Source of the DNA: Desulfamplus sp.
Lineage (GTDB): Bacteria; Desulfobacterota; Desulfobacteria; Desulfobacterales; Desulfobacteraceae
DNA: 14,196 bases
Assembly (NCBI GenBank): GCA_015233755.1
Contig: JADFXA010000031.1
Span: forward strand, 1-14,196
Reading direction: 5' to 3'
Made by a program: the position numbers and the translations under genes. Under the pieces are notes generated by a model, which saw nothing but the letters and a program-made list of their open reading frames with translations, did not search any database and was not told the origin of the DNA. This document shows, piece by piece, positions 1 through 7,914 of the stretch (the first letter of the stretch is position 1; every line of letters begins with the position of its first letter).

Positions 1-238
1 GTTTTAGATCACTTAAAGAGAACTCCAAACCTAACGCAAATAATAGAAGAGCAACGCCTATCTCAGCTAAAAGCTCAATTTGGTGAATATCTCCAACCGT
101 AACTCCACCAGTATATGGACCAACAACAACACCTGCAAATATATACCCCAAAATTAGAGGTTGCTTTAATTTTTGTGCGATCAAAGCACCAATAAAGGCG
201 GCAACCATAATAATTACAATATCAGCGGCTAAACCCAT
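1..238 (-). CDS. KefB-like monovalent cation:proton antiporter, N-terminal fragment
   Basis: The reading frame starts at the ATG at 238 and runs off the left edge after 79 codons, so only the N-terminus is present. The translation begins MGLAADIVIIMVAAFIGALI and continues with two segments typical of the CPA2 (KefB/Na+/H+ exchanger) family: KLKQPLILGYIFAGVVVGP at about residues 23-41 and LLAEIGVALLLFALGLEFSL at about 56-75. These are the first membrane helices of an inner-membrane exchanger that moves K+ or Na+ against H+. A GGAG ribosome-binding site lies 11 bases before the start. The family is clear, but the ion and any regulatory C-terminal domain (TrkA-N/RCK) cannot be judged from this fragment. 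It is separated from the efflux operon by 144 bp and probably transcribed separately. Confidence 0.85.
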   Translation of the reverse strand, partial: MGLAADIVIIMVAAFIGALIAQKLKQPLILGYIFAGVVVGPYTGGVTVGDIHQIELLAEIGVALLLFALGLEFSLSDLK

Positions 239-382
239 TACATTATTATCTCCTAAACTAAATTCTTAGAAGGTATTTATAGAGCGTTTAAATATGCAAA
301 GTCTTAAGAAAAAATTGTTAATCAGAGAAGGCATTTGTCCTAACACAGTTAGCTTGGCAGCAATCATGAATAATGACAATAA

Positions 383-3300
383 TCACTCTCCAGACAACCA
401 ATGATAGGGCGTCCAGTAAATTTCGCTTACTTTATTAGAGATTTTTTTTCTCCACTCTCCCATTCTTTCAAGCAGATAGTAGATAGTTGGTACAACAACA
501 AGGGTAAGAAATGTGGCAACCATAAGCCCAAATATAACAACCGATGCCATTGAACGCCACCATTGGCTTGATTCACTCACCCATGAGATGCTCCAAGTAT
601 GAAAATCATAAGATACACCCGTAACCATTGGAATCAAACCCAAAATTGTGGTTATTGCTGTAAGCATAACGGGACGCAATCTTGTCGCACCAGCAGAGAC
701 AATAGCCTCTTTTAAACCAAAACCGCGTTCTCTTAATTTGTTGATGTAATCAATCAGAACAATAGCGTTATTTACAACTACACCAGCCAAGGATATAACT
801 CCAACACCAGTCATAATAATTCCAAATGATGATTTATAGAGTGCAAGTCCTAAAAATGCACCGCCAAGAGATAATATAACTGAGGTCATAATTATAAACG
901 GCTGAATAATTGAGTTAAACATTGAGACCAAAATCAGAAAAATAATAAGCAGTGCAACCCAAAATGCTTTAAAAAGAAAATCTTGTGATTCTTGTTGATC
1001 TTCAGATTCACCTGAGAATTTAATTCTATAGCCAGGTGGCATATCAATTTTTTTTAAAATCTTTGATGCTTGCTCCCTAACCACTGCTCCAGGAACTTTA
1101 TCTTCATCTACATTTGCTTTGACAGTTACAACCCGCTCGTTATTAATTCGAGTAATATCGCCAATTGAGCCAGCAAATGTTATCTCTGCAAGAGTTGAAA
1201 GTGGAATCATTGTTCCAGTAGGGGTTGGCAGCATTAATTCATGTAGAACATCAACAACTTTACGATCTCCTTCTTTTAATTGAACTGTGATGTCATAGTC
1301 ATCATTTCCTTGCCTAAATGTTGAGACTTGAAGACCATTATAAGCACTTTTAAGGGCAAATCCAATAGCATCGGTTGTAAGACCAAAAAGAGCTGCCTTT
1401 TGCCTATCCACCTTTACCTGAATAGATGGAATACCCTCTACAAAATCATCTCTGACATCTTCAACATAAGGAATTTCAACAAGAATATTTTTTATCTTTT
1501 TAGCAATATCTCCCAACACTTGAAAGTTATCACCTGATATTTCAATATTAATCGGAGCGCCTGTGGGTGGTCCTTCCTCTTCCATTCCAACTGTTATCTT
1601 TCCACCTGGAATATCTTTTACACGCTCTCGTATCTCTTCAACTGTTTTATACGTTGACTCTTTTCTCTCTTGAAGCTCTAAAAATCTAATTCCTATGTTA
1701 TTTGGTGTGTTAGAAGAGAATGATGAGCCGCCGTCTGGGGCAACAGTTGCCTGGATGTAGATGTTTTTGATATTCTCCATGTCGCTTGGACCAAAGAATT
1801 CTTCATTATTTGCTTTAGTGTGCAATTTTGGGGAGAGTGCTTCAAGAGGAGTCATTTTCTTATTAACAGGCTTATCAGACAGGCCTGCCAGAACAAACTC
1901 AACTCTTTGAATTATTCTATCAACATAGTCAAGGTCAGCACCTTCAGGCGTATCGACATTAACATAGATTCCTTTGGGTTCAATTTCAGGGAAAAACTCA
2001 ATCGGTTTTTCAATGCCCACAACCAGAAACCACACCTGAATCATAAGAACCAAAAGGGAGAAAGAAATTCCAGTCACGGTAATTGGAATCTCTAATGAGA
2101 AAGAGAGTATTCCAGCATATAGCTTCATAAAAAAACCTTTTATCTCAGCGGGTTGCTCTACAGCTCTTGAAATTTCTTCAATAGTTTGTGGGATATTAAC
2201 TTGACCATTTTCATCTCTACCCCTTTTAAAAGGTTTTATTTTCATAAAAAGAGATGCCAAAGCAGGATTGATTACCAAAGCAACAAACAAACTTGCAGTA
2301 AGTGTAATTATAAGGGTAATTGGCAGATAGCTCATAAATTCACCCATGATTCCGGGCCAATAGAGCATGGGTAAAAATGCACCAACAGTTGTGAGTGTAG
2401 AGCCGATAACAGGCCACGCAACTTCTGTTGTAGCTTTAATAGAGGCATCAAACCTGCTTGCACCCTGCTCCATGAATCTATCAATATTGTCAATAATAAC
2501 AATGGCATTATCAACAAGCATTCCAAGTGCTAAAGTTAAACTAAAAAGAACCACCATATTTAAGGTAATGCCCATCATATAAAGGATTACAAACGAAAGC
2601 AGCATTGAAAATGGAATTGCACTGCTGACTAAGATTGCATTTCTAAACCCCATTGTTAAGAATATAACCACCATAACAAGAACCAGACCTGAATAGATAT
2701 TATTCTCAAGGTCTGCCACCATATTTCTAATCTCTTTGGTCTTATCCATTACTTTGGTGATTTCAGTTCCTGGGGGAGATATTTTCATCTTTTTTGCAAC
2801 TATCTCGTCAACCTTTTCACTTATTGCAATTATATTTTCACCAGATCGCTTTTTTACTGCAAGATTTATAGCCTCTCGACCATCAAGGCGTGAACGGCTC
2901 ATCTCCTCTTTAAATCCATCAACAACTTTTGCCACATCTTTAAGATATATCGGCTCTCCATTGTGAGCGCCAAGAACCAACCCATATATCTCTTCTGGAG
3001 TCTTAAATTCACCAGGTACTCTTAACTGAAATCTGCCGTTTCCAAGTCTTATTGCTCCGCCCGAGTTATTTTGATTTTCGCTTTGAACAGCATTTTGAAA
3101 ACTCATTATGGTAAGTCCATAATAGGCAAGTTTTTCAGGCGAAACCTCCACTCTTATCTCTCGCTCAAGTCCTCCTGTAACATCAACGCCTAAAACTCCA
3201 GTTACAGCTTCAATATCATCTTCAAGGTCATCAGCTATTTTTTTTAGTGCGGGAAGCCCACAAGTTCCAGAAAGAGAAAATACAACAATAGGCATCTCAG

Positions 3301-3703
3301 AGAAATTGACCTCAAAAACATAAGGATCATCTTCAAGATCACTTGGAAGATCTCCCATAGCCTCGTCAACTTTATCTTTTACATCTTGCAAAGCCTTATC
3401 AATGTCTGTTCCAGTTACAAACTCAATATTTATTGATGATAACCCTTCTGAACTAACAGATTGAATCTTTTTTAATCCATCAAGCCCCTTTAATTTTTTT
3501 TCAATCTCAATAGTTACAGAAGTCTCCATATCTGACGGAGAAACTCCGCGATAACTTGTTGAGACAAAGACATTTGGGATAGTTATGTCAGGATCGCTCT
3601 CTCTTGGCAGAGCGTTATAAGAATAGATACCAAAAATTGTGATAAGAATTGAGAGAACAACTACGCTGATGCTGTTTTTAACGGCAATTTCTGGGATAAT
3701 CAC
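383..3703 (-). CDS. RND-family efflux pump, HAE1-like inner-membrane transporter
   Basis: This 1106-residue protein is a proton-driven pump of the AcrB/HAE1 superfamily, which exports drugs or other toxic compounds from the inner membrane and periplasm. It shows the family duplication. The N-terminal helix (about residues 11-29) is followed by a periplasmic domain containing the ALPRESDPDI segment. The first helix bundle is at about 333-490, then a second periplasmic half, and a second bundle at about 910-1080. The proton-relay helix has GMLVDNAIVIIDNI at 394-407, with D398 at the usual acidic position. The matching helix of the second half has GVVVNNAIVLIDYI at 974-987. The RLRPVMLTAITTILGLIPM segment is at 1008-1026. 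The start is GTG at 3703, overlapping the stop of the fusion-protein gene by four bases (GTGA), with GAGGGG eight bases upstream, so translation is probably coupled. Substrate cannot be predicted. Confidence 0.95.
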   Translation of the reverse strand: MIIPEIAVKNSISVVVLSILITIFGIYSYNALPRESDPDITIPNVFVSTSYRGVSPSDMETSVTIEIEKKLKGLDGLKKIQSVSSEGLSSINIEFVTGTDIDKALQDVKDKVDEAMGDLPSDLEDDPYVFEVNFSEMPIVVFSLSGTCGLPALKKIADDLEDDIEAVTGVLGVDVTGGLEREIRVEVSPEKLAYYGLTIMSFQNAVQSENQNNSGGAIRLGNGRFQLRVPGEFKTPEEIYGLVLGAHNGEPIYLKDVAKVVDGFKEEMSRSRLDGREAINLAVKKRSGENIIAISEKVDEIVAKKMKISPPGTEITKVMDKTKEIRNMVADLENNIYSGLVLVMVVIFLTMGFRNAILVSSAIPFSMLLSFVILYMMGITLNMVVLFSLTLALGMLVDNAIVIIDNIDRFMEQGASRFDASIKATTEVAWPVIGSTLTTVGAFLPMLYWPGIMGEFMSYLPITLIITLTASLFVALVINPALASLFMKIKPFKRGRDENGQVNIPQTIEEISRAVEQPAEIKGFFMKLYAGILSFSLEIPITVTGISFSLLVLMIQVWFLVVGIEKPIEFFPEIEPKGIYVNVDTPEGADLDYVDRIIQRVEFVLAGLSDKPVNKKMTPLEALSPKLHTKANNEEFFGPSDMENIKNIYIQATVAPDGGSSFSSNTPNNIGIRFLELQERKESTYKTVEEIRERVKDIPGGKITVGMEEEGPPTGAPINIEISGDNFQVLGDIAKKIKNILVEIPYVEDVRDDFVEGIPSIQVKVDRQKAALFGLTTDAIGFALKSAYNGLQVSTFRQGNDDYDITVQLKEGDRKVVDVLHELMLPTPTGTMIPLSTLAEITFAGSIGDITRINNERVVTVKANVDEDKVPGAVVREQASKILKKIDMPPGYRIKFSGESEDQQESQDFLFKAFWVALLIIFLILVSMFNSIIQPFIIMTSVILSLGGAFLGLALYKSSFGIIMTGVGVISLAGVVVNNAIVLIDYINKLRERGFGLKEAIVSAGATRLRPVMLTAITTILGLIPMVTGVSYDFHTWSISWVSESSQWWRSMASVVIFGLMVATFLTLVVVPTIYYLLERMGEWRKKISNKVSEIYWTPYHWLSGE

Positions 3704-4917
3704 TGTGCATACCCCTCAAGTTCAGTTACAGTATTGATAATCTTAATTACCTGGCCATTTTCAACATCGCGATGCCCTTCAACTATGAGATTTTGACCCT
3801 GCTCAAGTCCATCTTTTACCTCAACTATCCACCTTTCCATTATCCCAAGAGATACGTTTTTCTTAACTGCTTTTCCATTATCCTCAATAAATACAAACTG
3901 CTCATCTCCTCTTGAGATAACGCTGTAAAATGGTATTGTTATTGTATCTTTAACCTCTTTTTTCACCACATTTGCACGAACAAACATTCCAGGCAGAATC
4001 TTTCTGTCGGAATTATCAAGAGCTAACTCTAAACGATAGATGCGTGCTGCTGTATCTGGAACAGGTGAGAGAAAGTATTTCTCTCCAGTTACTTTAAGAT
4101 CATTTAAAGCCTTAACAGTAAGTTCAACGTGAGTAAGAGGTGTTACTGCTGGCATATCAGATTCAGGAATACCAACAACAGCTTTTACCTTATCTATCTC
4201 AACAATATGGCATACAGGATCACCGACAGATAGAAGAAGTCCTTTTTTTGAATCTAATTTAGTTATGACACCAGACATTGGAGATTTTATAACGCAGCGG
4301 TCAAGCAAAAGGCGGGCATTGGCAAGCTCTGTAGCTGCAAGGGCAACATTGGTCTGTTTGGTTTCAAGCTGGGCTTGAGAGACTATTCCCTTGTTATATA
4401 CAGATTTATCACGATTCAAATCTGCTACTGCCAATTTATAAGATGCCTCTGCTCGATTTAGTGCAATCTTGTAGTCATCAGTTTCAATGCGGGCAAGAAT
4501 TCCGCCGACTTTAACCTCATCTCCCTCTTTTACAACAACCTCTGCAACTGTTCCGTGAGATTCTGATTTAAGAGTAAGCTCTGCCCAAGGCTCGATAGTT
4601 CCTGGAAGGTTTATGCTATCTTTTATATTTTTCAACGTTAAAGGCATTATAACCGTGTTGATTAGAGGTTTATCTTTTACAAGTGCGGATGCTTTTTCTG
4701 TTTCAATGAGCTTCATTTCACTTTTTATAGTCCCAAACAGAACTATAATTAAGACTATCATTCCAAGAAGAAGTAACCTTGGAATTGAACGCCATATAAA
4801 ATTTAAAGTTTTTGCCCTTGTTGAACTTGGTTTGTATTGTGATTTATATTTTGGATAAGGTAAATTATCTTCTCTTGATTGTATCTCTTTGTCATCATAA
4901 TAAGGCTCATTTTCCAT
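3700..4917 (-). CDS. RND efflux periplasmic adaptor (membrane-fusion protein, HlyD/AcrA type)
   Basis: This 405-residue protein is the periplasmic adaptor that joins the RND pump to an outer-membrane channel. It has a charged cytoplasmic N-terminus of about 45 residues and one membrane helix at about 47-62; there is no lipobox, so it is anchored by the helix and not by lipid. Two lipoyl-like half motifs at about 113-146 (with VVVKEGDEVKVGGILARI) and 208-240 (with IKSPMSGVITKLDSKKG) flank an alpha-helical hairpin at 147-207. A beta-barrel (about 241-320, ending ILPGMFVRANV) and a membrane-proximal domain follow. AAGGA lies ten bases before the ATG. It is the first gene of the two-gene operon and overlaps the pump gene by four bases. 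The N-terminal cytoplasmic tail is longer than in most adaptors. Confidence 0.93.
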   Translation of the reverse strand: MENEPYYDDKEIQSREDNLPYPKYKSQYKPSSTRAKTLNFIWRSIPRLLLLGMIVLIIVLFGTIKSEMKLIETEKASALVKDKPLINTVIMPLTLKNIKDSINLPGTIEPWAELTLKSESHGTVAEVVVKEGDEVKVGGILARIETDDYKIALNRAEASYKLAVADLNRDKSVYNKGIVSQAQLETKQTNVALAATELANARLLLDRCVIKSPMSGVITKLDSKKGLLLSVGDPVCHIVEIDKVKAVVGIPESDMPAVTPLTHVELTVKALNDLKVTGEKYFLSPVPDTAARIYRLELALDNSDRKILPGMFVRANVVKKEVKDTITIPFYSVISRGDEQFVFIEDNGKAVKKNVSLGIMERWIVEVKDGLEQGQNLIVEGHRDVENGQVIKIINTVTELEGYAQ

Positions 4918-4977
4918 TGTTCTTTTATCCTTGATTATTTTATTTAAAAGGTAGGGTTCTTTGGAAAAGAAGGACTT

Positions 4978-5006
4978 CTCTCCTATTTTGGAGGAGAGGA
5001 GGAGGG
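4978..5006. other. Polypurine GGA tract with small hairpin, upstream of the efflux operon
   Basis: Between the adaptor gene and the dispersed repeat the plus strand reads CTCTCC (4978-4983), a nine-base loop, GGAGAG (4993-4998), within an unbroken 17-base purine run GGAGGAGAGGAGGAGGG (4990-5006). The stem is six perfect pairs. The position, about 60-90 bases before the adaptor start, puts it in the probable leader or promoter region. It has no U-tract in the direction of transcription, so it is not a standard terminator. CTCTCC...GGAGAG hairpins of this kind occur in dispersed intergenic repeats of other bacteria, but that link is only a resemblance. Confidence 0.35.
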
Positions 5007-5015
5007 TTTTGGCTC

Positions 5016-5087
5016 TTCTTTAAACGGTCATAACTTTAGCTTTTATATATTCAAGACTAAACTTATGACCGATAGAAGTATATTTAA
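5016..5087. repeat. Dispersed intergenic repeat, copy 1, with 15-bp inverted repeat
   Basis: This 72-bp segment aligns with 13133-13204 in the same orientation at roughly 80 percent identity counted by eye (two single-base gaps). It includes the exact 16-mer TTTAGCTTTTATATAT (5035-5050) and TGACCGA. In this copy CGGTCATAACTTTAG (5025-5039) and CTAAACTTATGACCG (5057-5071) form an inverted repeat with 14 of 15 pairs and a 17-base loop. It ends two bases before the asd stop codon (5090-5092), so asd mRNA would carry the hairpin in its 3' end. The U-tract after the hairpin is poor (TTTAAAG), so terminator function is uncertain. No open reading frame is inside it. It could be a small non-autonomous element or a relic. 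Confidence 0.65.
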
Positions 5088-5089
5088 GA

Positions 5090-6205
5090 CTAATTTATAT
5101 GTTCAAGCACTATTCTCAAAATTCTGCGGATTGGTTCAGCAGCGCCCCAAAGGAGCTGATCTCCAACTGAAAATGCTGTAAGGTAATTTGGTCCTATATT
5201 CATCTTTCTTATTCTTCCAACAGGAACTGTTAACGTTCCTGTAACAGCCGCTGGTGTCAACGCTCTTATAGAATCATCTTTTGTGTTTGGAACTATTTTA
5301 ACCCAATCGTTATTTGAAGAGATCATTGAGTTTATCTCGTCTAATGGAACATCTTTTTTAAGTTTGATTGTAAATGCTTGACTGTGGCATCTCATTGCAC
5401 CAATACGAATACATTGCCCATCAATTGGAATAGGGTTATTTTGCTTTCCTAAAATCTTATTTGTTTCGGCAAAGCCTTTCCACTCTTCTCGTGTCTGGCC
5501 ATTTTCCATAGCCTTGTCAATCCAAGGAATAAGATTGGCAGCAAGAGGCACTGACCAAACATCTACAGGCAGCGCATCTGAACGGATTGTTTTGGTTACA
5601 TTTCTGTCAAGTTCAAGTATAGCTGAATCACTATTGCCAAGATATGCTTTTGCCCTATCGCCTATAACTTTCATCTGGTTTACAAGCTCTCTCATGTTTT
5701 TAGCACCAGCTCCAGATGCAGCTTGATATGTCATAGAGGTCAACCACTCTACAAGATTGTTTTCAAATAGCCCACCAAGAGCCATCAGCATTAAAGAAAC
5801 AGTGCAATTGCCGCCGATAAAATCTTTAATTCCTGCATCAAGTCCCTCATCAATTACTTGACGGTTTACAGGATCAAGAACAATAATGCTATTTTTCTCC
5901 ATACGCAGTGTTGAAGCAGCATCAATCCAGTAACCAGACCATCCTTTTTTTCTAAGTTCTCCATAAACTGCTTGAGTGTAAGAGCCTCCCTGACAAGTTA
6001 CAACAATATCCATTTGTGATAGCAAATTAATATCATTAGCATTCATAAGAAGTGGAATATCAACACCAATATTGGGTCCTTTTGCACCAACTTGCGATGT
6101 TGAAAAAAAGAGTGGCTCAAAACCTTTAAAATCTCCTTCTGCTAACATTCTCTCCATAAGAACAGAACCAACCATTCCACGCCAACCTACAAAACCGACT
6201 CTCAT
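5090..6205 (-). CDS. asd: Aspartate-semialdehyde dehydrogenase
   Basis: This 371-residue cytoplasmic enzyme reduces L-aspartyl-4-phosphate to L-aspartate-4-semialdehyde with NADPH. That is the branch point to lysine and diaminopimelate, and to threonine and methionine. The N-terminus VGFVGWRGMVGSVLMERM is the NADP-binding turn. The catalytic cysteine is C134 in FIGGNCTVSLMLMALGGLF, and the substrate-binding arginine and catalytic histidine are R267 and H274 in CIRIGAMRCHSQAFTIKLKK. The C-terminus has LTPAAVTGTLTVPVGRIRK and VGDQLLWGAAEPIRR. Length and residues match the E. coli-type enzyme and not the shorter (about 340-residue) type. AAGGAGG lies nine bases before the ATG, a strong ribosome-binding site. 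It is separated from mnmE by 121 bp and from the efflux operon by 172 bp, so it is probably a single-gene unit. Confidence 0.97.
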   Translation of the reverse strand: MRVGFVGWRGMVGSVLMERMLAEGDFKGFEPLFFSTSQVGAKGPNIGVDIPLLMNANDINLLSQMDIVVTCQGGSYTQAVYGELRKKGWSGYWIDAASTLRMEKNSIIVLDPVNRQVIDEGLDAGIKDFIGGNCTVSLMLMALGGLFENNLVEWLTSMTYQAASGAGAKNMRELVNQMKVIGDRAKAYLGNSDSAILELDRNVTKTIRSDALPVDVWSVPLAANLIPWIDKAMENGQTREEWKGFAETNKILGKQNNPIPIDGQCIRIGAMRCHSQAFTIKLKKDVPLDEINSMISSNNDWVKIVPNTKDDSIRALTPAAVTGTLTVPVGRIRKMNIGPNYLTAFSVGDQLLWGAAEPIRRILRIVLEHIN

Positions 6206-6259
6206 AATTTTTTCCTCCTTAAGATTAATGCGAACATCTGTTTTTATTTACCAGATAAT

Positions 6260-6265
6260 ATTATA
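6260..6265 (-). promoter_or_regulatory. Probable -10 element of the asd promoter
   Basis: The minus strand reads TATAAT here, an exact match to the sigma-70 -10 consensus, about 55 bases upstream of the asd start. No good -35 sits at 16-18 bases; TTGGCA occurs 24 bases upstream, which is too far. The element also lies in a near-palindrome (GATAATATTATACTATC). It is a plausible promoter for asd because the gene follows a gap after mnmE, but it rests on the -10 alone. Confidence 0.35.
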
Positions 6266-6301
6266 CTATCAGACACTCTAATTTATGAATGCCAACTTAA
6301 A

Positions 6302-6319
6302 CAACTCCATAGTGAGTTG
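6302..6319 (-). terminator. Weak hairpin after mnmE
   Basis: CAACTC (6302-6307) and GAGTTG (6314-6319) form a perfect six-pair stem with the loop CATAGT, eight bases past the mnmE stop codon. The stem can be extended only with bulges. The bases that follow on the minus strand are TTTAAGTTGGC, a short and interrupted U-tract. It may mark the end of the rpmH-mnmE transcript but is a poor intrinsic terminator. Confidence 0.25.
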
Positions 6320-6326
6320 AAGAAGG

Positions 6327-7904
6327 CTATTTTCCTATGCAAAAATTACTGAAAATATTATCTAAAATATCAATTCCTGCACTATGGCCTGTTATCTCTC
6401 CTAAAGAGTCTATAGCGTCTCTTATATCAATTGCCAAGGTCTCTTCCCCAAATCCTTTAAAACTATCTTTAAAATTCAAACTATTAAAGCTATCCATCAA
6501 CAAATTTTCAAGCGCTAACTTAAGGCTTTTTGATGCTTTTTTTAAAGCCGTTTTATGTCTTAAATTTGGCACAACAGAAGATAAATGCCTTATATTTATA
6601 ACACAACCAGAATATAGAGAATGTTGATTAGATAGCTCCTTATCGCAGTTAATATTGCTATTTATGTTTAGACTATTAGTGTTTGTATTTATGTCGGTAG
6701 TTTTTAAATTAGAAATTGCAACCTCACCTATCTTTTTCCGTAAAAGATCAATTCCGATATTACACTTAGCAGATATTTGAACAACAGGTATTCTGGAAAA
6801 TTTATCAACCAGAAAATTTATATCATATTCATTTAACTTATATTTATCTAATTTATCAATTTTGTTAAGGACAATAATAGTTTTTTTATCAATTGGCACT
6901 GTATCTTCGACTCTTTTGATTAGAGACTCAAAATCTTTAGACAAAAAATCATCAGATAGTTCTTCTACAAACAGAACCATGTCAGACTCAATTATATTCT
7001 CTTTTGCCTTTTTAATCCCTATTTTTTCAACAGGATCGTCTGTCTCATGAATGCCAGCAGTGTCAGAGATAACAAATGGAATTCCATTGATATTTATGCT
7101 CTCTTCAATCAAATCACGAGTTGTTCCTGGAAATTGGGTTACAATAGAGCGTTCCCTTTCTAATAAACGATTCATTATACTTGATTTGCCAACATTTGGA
7201 GGACCACAAATAGCAATTTTTAGTCCATCTTTAAGAAAATGGGCATCTTCATATCTTTTTATAGCACTATTACATATATCAAGCACTCCATTAACAACTT
7301 CAATGGTTCTATTATTCTGGTTGTTTTCAACCTTTGTCTGATTTTCTTCAACAATATGGCTAATCTCTTCTGGAAAATCAATAGATACCTCAATATGTGC
7401 AAGCAGTGAAATAAGCTCTTCTCTTGCACTCGCTATAGTATCTCTTAAATATCCAACTCCTTGAGAAACCGCTGTTTTAAGCGAAATCAAAGACCTTGCA
7501 TTTATAATATCAGCAACTGCCTCAGCTTGTGTTAAATCAATACGACCATTTAAAAAAGCTCTTTTTGTAAACTCTCCGGGTTCAGCAAGACGAACATCTT
7601 TTGAAAGGATAAGCTCTAAGATGGATTGCATTACAATTGCTCCTGAATGAGCATGAATTTCAATAACATCTTCAACAGTGTATGAGCGGGGGGCGAGCAT
7701 TGGAATGAGGAGAACTTCATCAAGGATAGAGTTTTCAGAGCGATCAACAATATAGCCATGTACTACTTTGTGAGACTCAATAGATGAGGGTTTACTAAAT
7801 ATCTGAGATGCAACCTCAACTGCCCGAGAGCCAGAGATGCGGATAATACCGATACCTCCGACTCCCGGTGGAGTTGCAATAGCTGCAATAGTGTCTGTTA
7901 TCAT
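6327..7904 (-). CDS. mnmE: tRNA uridine-5-carboxymethylaminomethyl modification GTPase MnmE (TrmE)
   Basis: MnmE works with MnmG to modify the wobble uridine (U34) of certain tRNAs, using methylene-tetrahydrofolate and GTP hydrolysis. The N-terminal folate-binding domain starts with the family signature IAAIATPPGVGGIGIIRISG. The G domain has the P-loop GPPNVGKS at 234-241, FPGTTRD at 258-264, DTAG at 281-284, NKID at 347-350 and SAK at 378-380. The protein ends with the catalytic CxGK motif CIGK (522-525). At 525 residues it is about 70 longer than E. coli MnmE (454). The extra length is a polar stretch at about 183-205 and an Asn-rich insert at about 401-430 between the G domain and the C-terminal helices. 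It follows jag by 10 bases and has no clear Shine-Dalgarno sequence, so its translation is probably coupled to jag. All catalytic motifs are intact. Confidence 0.97.
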   Translation of the reverse strand: MITDTIAAIATPPGVGGIGIIRISGSRAVEVASQIFSKPSSIESHKVVHGYIVDRSENSILDEVLLIPMLAPRSYTVEDVIEIHAHSGAIVMQSILELILSKDVRLAEPGEFTKRAFLNGRIDLTQAEAVADIINARSLISLKTAVSQGVGYLRDTIASAREELISLLAHIEVSIDFPEEISHIVEENQTKVENNQNNRTIEVVNGVLDICNSAIKRYEDAHFLKDGLKIAICGPPNVGKSSIMNRLLERERSIVTQFPGTTRDLIEESININGIPFVISDTAGIHETDDPVEKIGIKKAKENIIESDMVLFVEELSDDFLSKDFESLIKRVEDTVPIDKKTIIVLNKIDKLDKYKLNEYDINFLVDKFSRIPVVQISAKCNIGIDLLRKKIGEVAISNLKTTDINTNTNSLNINSNINCDKELSNQHSLYSGCVINIRHLSSVVPNLRHKTALKKASKSLKLALENLLMDSFNSLNFKDSFKGFGEETLAIDIRDAIDSLGEITGHSAGIDILDNIFSNFCIGK

Positions 7905-7914
7905 TTGATAGCAT

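Noticed and set aside
340..352. CTAAC-ACA-GTTAG hairpin after the RND pump gene as a terminator
   Set aside because: The stem is only five pairs and no U-tract follows directly on the minus strand; the T-run at about 311-316 is too far away.
1030..1060. Candidate recent horizontal transfer of the efflux operon
   Set aside because: Base composition and codon style of the pump and adaptor look like those of their neighbours, and no mobile-element genes or attachment sites flank them.
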